Below are positions 54,601-64,000 of a DNA stretch of 64,000 nucleotides, in pieces. The first letter of the stretch is position 1, and the number at the start of each line of letters is the position of its first letter. Source of the stretch: Lamellibrachia satsuma. Its lineage: Eukaryota > Annelida > Polychaeta > Sabellida > Siboglinidae. The stretch lies in contig BSQZ01000015.1 of NCBI GenBank assembly GCA_033239005.1, positions 10,171,001-10,235,000 of the forward strand, written 5' to 3'. A model generated the notes under the pieces. It saw nothing but the letters and a program-made list of their open reading frames with translations. It was not told the DNA's origin and ran no database searches. The position numbers and the translations under genes are program-made.

Positions 54601-57600
54601 TGTACATCCTATTGTTGTCTGTACTACAACACTACTTTGTACATCATATTGTACAACCCCCGTTGTCACGTTAATCGTAAAATGTTTCGATTAATCCAAT
54701 AAAAAAAATTCATGGTGGAATAAATCCTAGTTTTCCTGACTTGTTTACTTATTATTTCTTCCGACTGTACAACATTTGTCAAAGGTATGTTGTTTTTTCT
54801 TCTTCTTTTTTAATTATGTATGTAAGCTGTAAAAAAGCAAATTCGGCTTGGTCCGGTCAACTCACAAATTGTAGGTGTGCTTTCTTAAACTATGTGGTCA
54901 GTGCAGGTGACGTCGCCCTGTGACTGGGTCAGTGTAGGTGACGTCGTCCTGTGACTGGGTCAGTGCAGGTGACGTTGCCATGTGACTGGGTCACTGCAGG
55001 TGAAGTTGCCATGTGGCTGCGCTGTTTGATGTACTGTTTCCATTGTAGAAGTTAATTGACACTGCGCGCATTTGCGGTCAAGGCTGGCGTAGATGTTTTC
55101 GTGAACGAGTTAATGCAATCCAGTGTGACCGATATTCCTTGACATAGCGGTGACACCCTGTGGTGTATGTGACATATAATGATAAGGTATACACGAGCTG
55201 TTCGTACCATCGCAGGGGTGTTGGTCACAGCACGCACATCCAGGAACTAGACCGCACACACACACGCGCATGCCCAAACAATACACCGGCTTATCCGAGG
55301 TTCTATTTCTAATGTAGTGAAATCAGTGCTCGCAGTTTGTCAACAGGCATTTACGGAAAACGTGGGGGGAGAAGGGAAAGGGAGAGAGAGAGTGAAAGAG
55401 GCAGAGATAAAGAAAGGGAGAGAGAGAGAGAGAGAGGGCGAGAGGGGGAGAGGGGGAGAGAGGGAGGGAGGGAGGGAGACGCAGGGGGATAGGGACAGAG
55501 TGAGAGAAATAGAGTTGGAGTTGCGTTGATCACAACATTCATTGTTCCTCACCTCGAAGGACGAGCTACAAAACCAGTTCTTGCTTTAAGTGGTTGAGGA
55601 ATAGCGGAGGAAATTCCTCAAACAAGTCCACCCTGATGACTGAACGTGGTGAGACCAGGCCACAATGAGCAACAGGAAGTTGTGAGGCCTTCTCTCCTAG
55701 AGGAGTTAATAGTCCAGGCATTAAATATTTCCGCGGAAACGCGGAAATATTTAATGCCATAGGAGGGATGCGTTGGCAACAATCAAGAATACATTCCTTT
55801 GACAGTAAGCCGTCAACCGTGTTAGAAATCAAGCCGCTACTGTTACCTTTTCTCTGATTTGGCAAAATACACCATTTTGGCCAATAACTGCCTTGCTAGC
55901 ATCTCGCGCATGTAAGCCGTTTGGTTGTATGATGCAGGAATTTGGAATACTGATGAACGTCAGTGGGATTTGATACCCAACTACAGGTGTCCATGGTCGC
56001 AAGTGGCGAAACTTAAAAATAATGGATGTACCTTTTGAAATTGAGTGCAGCTTCTTCTGCAATTGGAAACAAATGGGAGAGCAAGACATTTCAACAACTA
56101 TTGTTTTATGTACATTAATGTACCGCCCTAGTAGACATATATGGGTCATTCCATGATTGCCGTAAACTTTCAGAACATTTCTGGGTGTATGTAGGCGTAT
56201 TTTAATACGCTTTCAAATATTCTTGAGATGAATTATGGATTTACTGGCAGGGACAGGGGTGGATGGAAGGAGGGTGAAAATGAAGGATAAGGGGAAGTAG
56301 AAGGAGGGTGGGTATGACGTGAAGGGGACATGGAAGGAGGGTAGGAATGACTGGGAAGGGGAGGTGGAAGGAGGATGTGAATGACAGGGACGGGGACGTG
56401 GAAGGAGTGTGTAAATGACAGGGAAGGGGAGGTGGAAGGAGTGTGTGAATGACGTGGAAGGGAGATGGAACGGGGGTGGGCATGACGTGGAGGGGATATG
56501 TAAGGAGGGTGGGCATGACGTGGAAGGAGGGTGTGAATGACGTGGAAGAAATGTGCATGACAGGTAAGGAGAGGTGGAAGGAGGGTGTGAATGACGTGGA
56601 TTGGAAGTTGAATGAATGTGTGAATGACGTGGAGGGGAGGAGGAAGGAGGGTGGTCATGACGTGTAGAGGAGGTGGAAGGAGGGTGAGCATGATGTGGAC
56701 GGGAGGTGGAAGGAGGGTGTGCATGACGTGGAGAGGAGGTGGAAGGAGGGTGTGCGTGACGTGGAGGGGAAGTGGAAGGAGGGTGTGAATGACGTGGGGG
56801 GGAAGTAGAAGGAGGGTGCGAATGACGTGGGGGGGAAGTAGAAGAAGGGTGTGAATGACGTGGGGGGAAGTAGAAGGAGGGTGTGAATGACGTGGGGGGG
56901 AAGTAGAAGGAGGGTGCGAATGACGTGGGGGGGAAGTAGAAGGAGGGTGTGAATGACGTGGGGGGGGGAAGTAGAAGGAGGGTGTGAATGACGTGGGGGG
57001 AAGTAGAAGGAGGGTGCGAATGACGTGGGGGGAGTAGAAGGAGGGTGCGAATGACGTGGGGGGAAGTAGAAGGAGGGTGTGAATGACGTGGGGGGAAGTA
57101 GAAGGAGGGTGCGAATGACGTGGAGAGGTGGTGGAAGGAGGATGGGCATGACGTGAACGGGAAGTGGAAGGAGGGTATGACATGGAGGGGAGGTGGGAAG
57201 AGGGTGTACATGACGTGGAGAGGAGGTGGAAGGGGGTAAGCATGACTTGGAGGGGAAGTGGGAGAAGGGTGGACATGACGTGGAGGGAAGGTGGAAGGAG
57301 TGTGTGAATGATGTGGAGGGGAGGTGGAAGGAAGGTGGGCATGACGTGGAGGGGAGGTGGAATGAGGGTAGGCATGACGCGGAAGGGAAGTGGAAGGGGG
57401 TGGACACGACTGAGAGACAGATATGTAGAGCTACAGCTAAATATTATTGAAGTAGAAAGTTCAGTTACTGTTGTCGTTTCAAAGATACTGAAGGATAGTC
57501 ATGACACATATTATGTATATCTGTTTCAAGCGTTGAACCAACTGCAAAAATGAAATCGTATAGGAAAGTATACGTTCATTGTTAAAGTGCATGACGAGAG

Positions 57601-59559
57601 GTAATATTAAATCATTCCATTCACTGTGCATGCAATACATGGATGAGCAACTACTATTTGACATACAAAGCATCGAAAAACAACTGCTATATGACTTGCA
57701 AGACATCGAATAACAACTAAGTTAGCACTAGACAATCCAGGAATTAAAGCCATTGTTGGCATACTACTGCTGCCCACGGGGTCGAAATATTGTTTCCAGA
57801 TTCAACCAAATGTACTATGGTATTCGTTGCAGTACTCAATGTAGAAGTACTCAATCTGATTGTTTTATGCGGCTGCGCCCCACTGAAAATATAATTTCGT
57901 CGTAATCAACACGTAGTGAAATGTCATCATCATTGACGAACCGTTTCCGCAAGTCTGTCGTTCATTAGTTAATATTTATGTATGATATACTTGCACAAGT
58001 GGTAGCTAATAGTGTTGTAACAGTGTTTTAATAGGTGGCTCACTGCCGATCGAGAGCAAAAAATCAAGGCCGAATAACATTATGGTTAAATTGGTTAGCG
58101 TGGTTTTGTTGCTCTCTTCTTTATTCCTAAAGTTGCTTTTTGTTTTCCCTTCTTCTTTGTCACTGATCACATTTCACTGCTGTCTCCACCCCCCCATCGC
58201 CCTCATGTTCCACTCCCCTCCTACTCCCGCCAAATCTTCTCACGCAGTCCTCCCATCTCACTCCCGGTCTTCCTCTTCCGCATCCGCGATTGATGGTACC
58301 ATCGCACATATTTATATATCGTTTAACCAAATTAAGTTACTTTGCTATTGTGACACCCTCTGACGTGACTCCTGGTCATTTTGAGCCATTCAACATCTCT
58401 CTGTGGCTGCAGGTATTGATTTCCTGGCCAAAACATCCACTCAGCGAATGTCTTGTTTTGTCAACAAAATAAACATTTTGAAGTCACAAACGGCGTAAGC
58501 AAGGATGTATTCTCGCATGAACTCTTCTTTGTACAGCAGCCATGCTCAAAGAAGCCTTCGACAATGCGATGATGAACTCCTTTGCCTGTTCTGCGGGTCC
58601 TGGAACATATATACCGGAAGTCTTCTCCTTCCTCAAGTCCAACAGTTCATGTCATCAGTAACCCATATATTAAGAGGTCTACTTATTGCAGAGTACGGCG
58701 GTATCTATCTGGATCATGATGTCATTGTACTGAAATCGTTGAACCCTTTGAGGAACTATGACGTCACACTGGGTCGTGAGATGCCGTCGCTGCTCGCTAA
58801 TGGTGTCATCGTTGCCCGCCAAGGGGCGCCGTTCTTGCGCATTTGGCTGGAGACATACCGCAACTACGACCGAAGGAGTTGGGCCGCGCACTCAACTCAC
58901 ACACCACACAGGTAACGAACAAATTAACGGGTTAACAATAATAATCGAAACTTGGCCTTCTTGCATTGTAAAATCGTTAAATGTTATGAATAACATGTGC
59001 ATACTTTGGTCATACAGACCATAGCAATACAAAATGTACATATTAAGGAAATTTTGGCGATGTAGTCTTGTAATAGCGATGTAGACCGGTGTGCTCCCCA
59101 TAAATATCTACTAACGTCCCTGTATAAATTAATTATCCTTAGGGCCTCGCCTTCACGGCTTGATGATTTTCTATAACTAAAGTTATTGAAATTGAAACGC
59201 AGTTTGCTAGCTCTTCAAAAAGTGAAGCATTTTTTCAATATTAGGCATGGCACCTAATTCGTAATTCGACAAGAAGAATCACAACGAACGATGACGGTGT
59301 GATATATTTCCGCAGTCTCAGCATGCTGTTACCACATCTTCTGCACGTCGAAGAGCGATCCATAGTACGACCTAACTGGGCCGAGCTGCACCTGCTCTAC
59401 CGGAAACACTACGATTGGCGGGACAACTACTGCGTGCATCTGTACCTGAGTGAGCGCTTCCAGGTGCCGACGACGGTCTGGGAGATGGACAGGTATGACT
59501 GCACAGTCGGCGAAGTGATGCGATACGTCTACTACGGCAAGTCGGATCTCGTCCGCTGA
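51623..59559 (+). CDS. Golgi-type glycosyltransferase with DXD motif, three exons, 433 aa
   Basis: Exon 1 is 51623-52460, exon 2 58692-58911, exon 3 59316-59559 (1,302 nt with stop). Donors are GTATTG at 52461 and GTAACG at 58912; acceptors end ATTGCAG at 58691 and TTCCGCAG at 59315; all joins keep frame. The protein has a short basic cytoplasmic tail, one signal anchor (FSCVVFTVVGLTIVALVSLW, about residues 12-31), a stem, then the transferase domain: PNVVHYIRFG, YIFVHGD, EHAADFARLQIL, and the metal/sugar-nucleotide DXD in YGGIYLDHDVIVLK (exon 2), followed by NGVIVARQGAPFL and a C-terminal RPNW ... YDWRDNYCVHLY. It resembles the sugar-binding DXD family (alpha-1,4-GalT/GlcNAcT and GT32 type), multiplied in molluscs. 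Exact donor and acceptor sugars cannot be told. The start could be upstream if there is a further exon. Confidence 0.85.
52555..52975. repeat. 37-bp minisatellite A in intron 1
   Basis: About 11 units built on tgtactactacccccgctgt with acatatgtattgctgta; 37 bp each. It begins ~95 bp after the exon 1 donor. Confidence 0.95.
52976..54660. repeat. 37-bp minisatellite B in intron 1
   Basis: About 45 units built on tgtactacaaccctccgttg with tacattctactgttgtc; same 37-bp period and shared tgtact...gttgta frame as array A, so A and B are diverged relatives. From about 54,050 units shorten or vary (caacctccgttatacgctg type). All three frames stay open because the unit has no stop in any frame, producing false ORFs up to 603 codons. 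Confidence 0.95.
54661..56229. other. Intron 1 continued; GA-rich run and short repeat
   Basis: 54,900-55,015 has four copies of a ~35-bp unit (gtgcaggtgacgt, ctgtgactgggtca). 55,375-55,505 is (GA)/(GGGA)-rich. 55,720-55,765 holds a perfect inverted repeat, ggcattaaatatttccgcgg (55718-55737) pairing with 55738-55757. No gene. Confidence 0.65.
56230..57415. repeat. G-rich 30-36-bp minisatellite in intron 1
   Basis: About 35 variable units of the type ggaaggagggtgtgaatgac followed by gtgg(a/g)ggggaagta. Units 56,790-57,120 have runs of 5-9 G and could form G-quadruplexes. Long His/Pro/Ser open frames on the minus strand are by-products. Confidence 0.92.
57416..58691. other. End of intron 1, no repeat or gene recognised
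   Basis: Non-coding sequence up to the exon 2 acceptor. Short open frames here have no recognisable motif. Confidence 0.5.
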
Positions 59560-61644
59560 CACACATTCTGTGCACAAAGGACATGTTACTGCAATGTCGC
59601 CGAGTAGTGCTGGCCGGCCAAATGGCGTCCAGGTAGAATCCCTGCTGACGTGATATCGTGCGACGACGACGACGACTATAATTATGTCAATGGGATATCT
59701 TATACAATATATTATTATGACGACGAATCATTATTAAGTTGATAAAAATAATGAGGAAATTAATTTCTCTTCCGGCTGCGGATGTGTGGAATCACAATCA
59801 GGTTATAACACAAGTGCTGGTCGGCACTGGTGTTAGTATATTTTTGTAATTGCGAGATTAGAGTATTGTGCTAAGCACTATTAATTAAAATGTTGTTCCC
59901 GGTTAAAAGCATGACCACGAACATCTGATCGTGGCCGTAGTTTTCATTAAGACGCAGTAATTCACGACATAGTCAATTTCATTGCAATGTCCATAAATGT
60001 ATATCATTTGTAACATACCCAGGTAACATTAAAAGCTGTTCCTTCACGATGTGTGCGTGGAGACCTGTGTTGGTAATCACGGCGTAGAATTGATTAAAAA
60101 CTATGCAGACGTCTCTTTTGTGATTGTTAGTGCTGTGTAGACATGTAGGTAGCAGACGTAGACATGTAACAAAGCACACTGTGTGAAAAATGCATCCTTT
60201 CAAGTTGTAGATCAGTTTCCCTTGTCGTGGTGGCAGCTGAAATGCATGACATGCGAGGTGCGCTGCTGCGAGACATTTGCTGCATAAAAAAATATAAGTA
60301 GTCGTGGATGATTCATCGCTTGACTAAACTTGGTTTGGTAGATGCGCTGACGAACTGCGTAAATAGCAGCATGTGACTGCATCCACTGGCAGGCGAGAAA
60401 CCAAATACACGTTTCACACGGGACAAGACGAATGTAACGCAGTTGTCTTCATAAACATGTTGGCTGGTGTGGTTCTCGTAGACATCTAACGTTTGCTGCG
60501 GCGAGACACTTGTCACGATAGCGTGCGGGTAAACGCATTCTGGTTTGAGTATAGCCCATAGTTATGCGAACAATGATGGGTAGTTTCAGTCATACTTCGA
60601 GGCGTATTTAAATTCTGCTCTCTCTTGAAAGACATCGCTGCAGCGAACAACACACAACACAGTTCCTACATTGGCAGTTGATTTCTACATAATCTAATAA
60701 CATATGATGTTAAACACAGGTGTGTTACAGAACAACACAAAATCATGGACGATTTATTAAATTTAAAAGTACACGACTCTTTGGGCAGCAGTTCATGCAT
60801 ACTATAATAGTACAGTTCAATACTTGTACTTGGGGGCTTGAAATGGCCAATACTAACTATTACGCATGTTGATGTATACAGCTTTGTGGAAACTCTACTC
60901 TGGACTTCTCCTTTCTTCATCCAAGTGCTAACAGCTACAACCAGTAGAGCCTTGCCACCGTCCAAATCTAAGCAATTATGCCAGCCACTCATGCCGTATA
61001 TCAGCATCTTTCTCAGTCGACAAGGTTTATTTAAATAAAGTAGCCAAGGGCACATGTTATTTCAATTTGTTTGAGACAGCAAGACCTCCACTTGAATGAG
61101 TGACCATGTGTAGTGTTCGGGTATGGATATCTTCTCCGACATTCCCCTGGACGTTTCCCACTGAATGTTTCCCTGGATATCCTCCCCGACATTCCCTCTG
61201 GACGTTTCCCCCGGACATTTCCTCTGGATGTCGTTTTCCCCCAATATTTCCCCGGATATTCCCTACCACTAAAATGAATAGGCGGACGTTTCCTCATTTT
61301 ATATGTTTACTATCATTTATGTCATATACATTTTTTATTCCACAAAATTAATCCCATGAAATAAGACGTAATCGGATGTAAATAAATAAAATAGAACCAT
61401 GATGACAACGCATTTATGTTCCTTTCATGTTAACGTTGCAAATGCATTCGGTACCTTGCATTTCTGGAGAGTGGCATTGTTTTAGGCACCTCTGTCTGGC
61501 ACGTGACTACTTGACATCGGTAACGTCAATAAATCCGTGGTTGTTATCAGCGAAAGTGACCGACTTAAAGGTCGCTTTGATTTATACTGCGTTCATGCAA
61601 GTGACTGTTTATAACAGCAAGAGTAATAAACGGTGTCTTTATGT
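59560..61644. other. Downstream of the glycosyltransferase, no supported gene
   Basis: Contains an open minus-strand stretch at 60,666-61,055 (129 codons) without a recognised motif. At 61,120-61,270 there is a pyrimidine-rich degenerate repeat (gacattccctctggacgtttcc). No strong AATAAA follows the glycosyltransferase stop within 300 bp. Confidence 0.5.
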
Positions 61645-61780
61645 ACCCCTTTAAGTGACGGCTTTTGAATGACTCTGGCACCCTGCCAATGAATGCTACT
61701 TAAACTGATAGCGATTACCATGATAGCTGTGTCGCAGTCATAAACAAGGACCTATATAGTTGTCCAGGTATGTTGATGAC
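61645..61780. repeat. Dispersed repeat, copy B
   Basis: Matches 33,325-33,460 over about 130 bp with scattered changes, including gtgacggctttt and ctggcaccNtgccaatg, and ends near a shared ataaacaagg. Confidence 0.7.
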
Positions 61781-62402
61781 ACGTATACATGTGAACAACC
61801 GCGTCAGATTGATATATACAATTACTTAATTACTTTGCATGGGTAATGGATGAGGTTGTCAAGCAGATGTTAGAAATGCAATTATCTAAAGTTTTCTGTG
61901 CGCATGTGCACTTGAACACGGGTGTGAACTTTTCTATTTTGTTATCAACATTGGAAGAGCGTTATTCTGACTTACTCATGCTGGACACTAATGCGTGTTT
62001 TGTGACACGTATTGTTGAGTTAATGTGTACGTTTTCAATATAGACACTAATAGACGTCGTTGATATTAGGCAAGTCGATAACACAAGAGGCGGGGTCACT
62101 GGGTTCAATACACACATCCACGGTATATCTAATAGTATACAATTAAACATTTATTCTGGAGTGTTCTGCCATAGCAACTGAATTGAGCCTATATACGTCA
62201 CTGTAGAGCTTACGTGTGCTATGTAAAATGCAATTAGTGCAAATGTGTAACTAAGATTCAGAGATTGTTAAAACCCCTTTCAGAAGCTGTTTTGATTTAT
62301 TTAGTGTACCTTAATGCAACAAAGAAGCCATTTAAGCGTGCAGAAGCTCTCGATAAGAATAGGGATGGATGCTCGAAGGACTGTTGTCCCAGAGAAGGGT
62401 TG

Positions 62403-62500
62403 CCGATGCCCGCTGCCCGCTGCTGCCCGTTGCTGCCCGCTGCCGCTGTTGCTGCTACTAATGCTGCTGCTGCTGCTGCTGCTACTAATGTTGCTACTGC

Positions 62501-62546
<46 letters not shown>

Positions 62547-62600
62547 GCCGCCGCCGCCGCCACCGCCACCGCCACCGCCACCGCCACCGCTGCTGCTTTA
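62403..62600. repeat. GCT/GCC trinucleotide repeat block
   Basis: Imperfect (GCT)n and (CTG)n from 62,440 grade into (GCC)n and (ACCGCC)n up to 62,595. Open frames of Ala, Leu or Pro on both strands are by-products. It may sit in a CpG-rich transcript, but I see no gene. Confidence 0.9.
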
Positions 62601-63324
62601 TACAGAGTCTAGGATTCCAGGGGTCCCGGTGTATGGTCGTTTCAAAGCACACAAAATAGAAACACAGGCATGCATGTACACGCAAACATAGCTATTTACC
62701 GGGTGACAACACACAAAACCGCACCAAATGTAACTTAATATACGTTTCACGGTGTAATAATCTTCTCCAAGTAAAACTATGCTTCAAACTGCCACGGAAT
62801 ATGTTGAGAGGAAAATAATTACCGGCCGTTCTATGTTAACTGGTCACTTTCAGTTGAAAAAGTAGTAAGGATTGTCATGGTCTGAGATGTTATTCTAAGT
62901 ATTTTTTCTTAAAGATGTTATGCAAAAACGCACAACTGTAAACTCCGTCTACATAACAGAAATATAATTGTCCATTATGATGACTTTTGTGTGTTCTACT
63001 AATGGACGAAAAAACCCACCAAATGCGACATACATACCTGTACAATAAATTTGTAATAAAATAATATTTGTTCTTTTTGTAATATGCCATGCTTTATTTA
63101 ATTTAGCGATTTATTCCAAAACTATTAACTCAGAAGAAAAGCATGAACTATTGGAAGACTCAGAATTCCTTTGAACATATCAAGGATCGTCATAGTTCTA
63201 CCCCTAATATAGCGTGTCGCTCAGCGTTACTTTGGTTGAGGTATAACGGAAGACATCCATATAACGGAAGACATCCATATAACGCAAATAGCAGTAGGAT
63301 AGATCAGCAGGTTATTGCTATAAT

Positions 63325-63770
63325 ATAGCTCCATCATTCGGTTTCCATGTGGCATTAAGGCAAAGTCTGAAGGTATGCTTTATATAGCTCCAGCATTCGG
63401 TTTCCATGTGGCATTAAGGCAAAATCTGAAGGTATGCTATATATAGCTCCAGCATTCGGTTTCCATGTGGAATTAAGGCAAAGTATGAAGGTATGCTTTG
63501 TATAGCTCCACCATTCGGTTTCCATGTGGCATTAAGGCAAAGTCTGAGGGTATGTATGCTTTATATAGCTCCTCCATTCGGTTTCCATGTGGCATTAAGG
63601 CAAAGTCTGAAGGTATGCTTTATATAGCTCCAGCATTCGGTTTCCATGTGGCATTAAGGCAAAATCTGAAGGTATGCTATATATAGCTCCAGCATTCGGT
63701 TTCCATGTGGAATTAAGGCAAAGTATGAAGGTATGCTATATATAGCTCCAGCATTCGGTTTGAAGGTATG
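63325..63770. repeat. 59-bp tandem repeat, 8 units
   Basis: Units start with atagctcc(a/t)(g/c)cattcggttt at 63325, 63384, 63443, 63502, 63565, 63624, 63683 and 63742. Units 2-3-4 and 6-7-8 share the same variants (aaaatctgaagg, then gtggaattaagg), so a three- to four-unit block was duplicated. Two ataacggaagacatccat units precede it at 63243-63280. Confidence 0.93.
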
Positions 63771-64000
63771 CTACACTTTGTTTTATTCACATTTAAACAA
63801 GCATCCATTACGCAAATCACAACAAGAACATTGACAGTTTTTTTAAACAATACAACATTTATATAACATGATACACAACCGACGTGTGTTTAATATTGGA
63901 TGGTCAAATATATTACAAACTTGGGACAGAAATCATTCACGGTGTAGCTTTTGGGGAAATGTTAATTTTGGGGGTGCAATAACACACCTCCATTTTAGAG

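Noticed and set aside
56213..57407. Minus-strand frames of 250-380 codons rich in His, Pro and Ser
   Set aside because: By-products of the G-rich minisatellite; two or three frames are open at once and no domain is visible.
60666..61055. 129-codon minus-strand frame
   Set aside because: No recognisable motif and no neighbouring signal; an isolated open stretch in non-coding sequence is as likely.
62297..62691. Ala-, Leu- and Pro-rich frames on both strands
   Set aside because: All derive from the GCT/GCC trinucleotide block.

Overview
The window is repeat-rich animal genomic DNA. Genes have GT-AG introns, there are several LINE fragments and virus-like Polinton (Maverick) DNA elements, and micro- and minisatellites are abundant. 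The one clear host gene is a type II membrane glycosyltransferase of a kind I know to be multiplied in molluscs and other marine invertebrates. A mollusc-like invertebrate is my best guess, but the sequence does not prove it.

Layout. (1) 1-2553 is a minus-strand CR1-like LINE: ORF1 with a Cys-rich finger, a coiled coil and an SGNH esterase domain, then endonuclease and reverse-transcriptase pieces. (2) 2554-18164 is a Polinton whose exact ends can be read: ~165 bp terminal inverted repeats (AG...CT) and a 6-bp target duplication, TAAGTG, on both sides. It landed inside LINE ORF1, whose first codons lie at 18209-18165. Its minus-strand genes form a compact, overlapping virus-like cluster: a 133-aa protein, a 269-aa protein, two tiny membrane proteins, integrase, a membrane protein, a penton-like protein, a basic protein, the major capsid protein and a protease. 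A truncated PolB and the tail of a packaging ATPase lie upstream. Towards the right end is an accessory module: an RPA-like OB/zinc protein, a NADAR-family protein, two unknown ORFs and a spliced 125-aa membrane protein on the other strand. (3) 18.2-23.3 kb holds LINE remnants, a (TA)n fold-back structure and simple repeats. (4) ~23.3-27.96 kb is a second, plus-strand Polinton fossil. It has no visible ends and carries three deletion-made gene junctions and an 86-bp triplication. (5) 28-34.4 kb is mostly AT-rich degenerate repeats plus a 1,035-bp Harbinger-like element with a Myb/SANT gene broken by a 28-bp minisatellite. (6) 34.4-48.7 kb is an L2-like LINE split by a ~13.55 kb minisatellite of 23/25-bp hairpin-forming units. 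(7) 48.7-49.6 kb is a 53-bp minisatellite containing a 92-bp patch of the previous array. (8) 51.6-59.6 kb is the three-exon glycosyltransferase gene (433 aa), whose 6.2-kb first intron is largely tandem repeats. (9) 59.6-64 kb has no gene I can support, only repeats.

How the parts work together. In the intact ancestor of the first Polinton, PolB and the RPA-like protein would serve DNA replication, integrase would insert the element, the ATPase would package DNA, and protease plus capsid proteins would build a particle. Neither copy here can do this: PolB has lost its polymerase domain, the ATPase is almost gone, and the capsid gene is frameshifted. TATA boxes sit before PolB, the RPA-like gene, the 133-aa gene and the spliced gene. 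One of them overlaps the ATPase stop codon and is kept in both Polinton copies.
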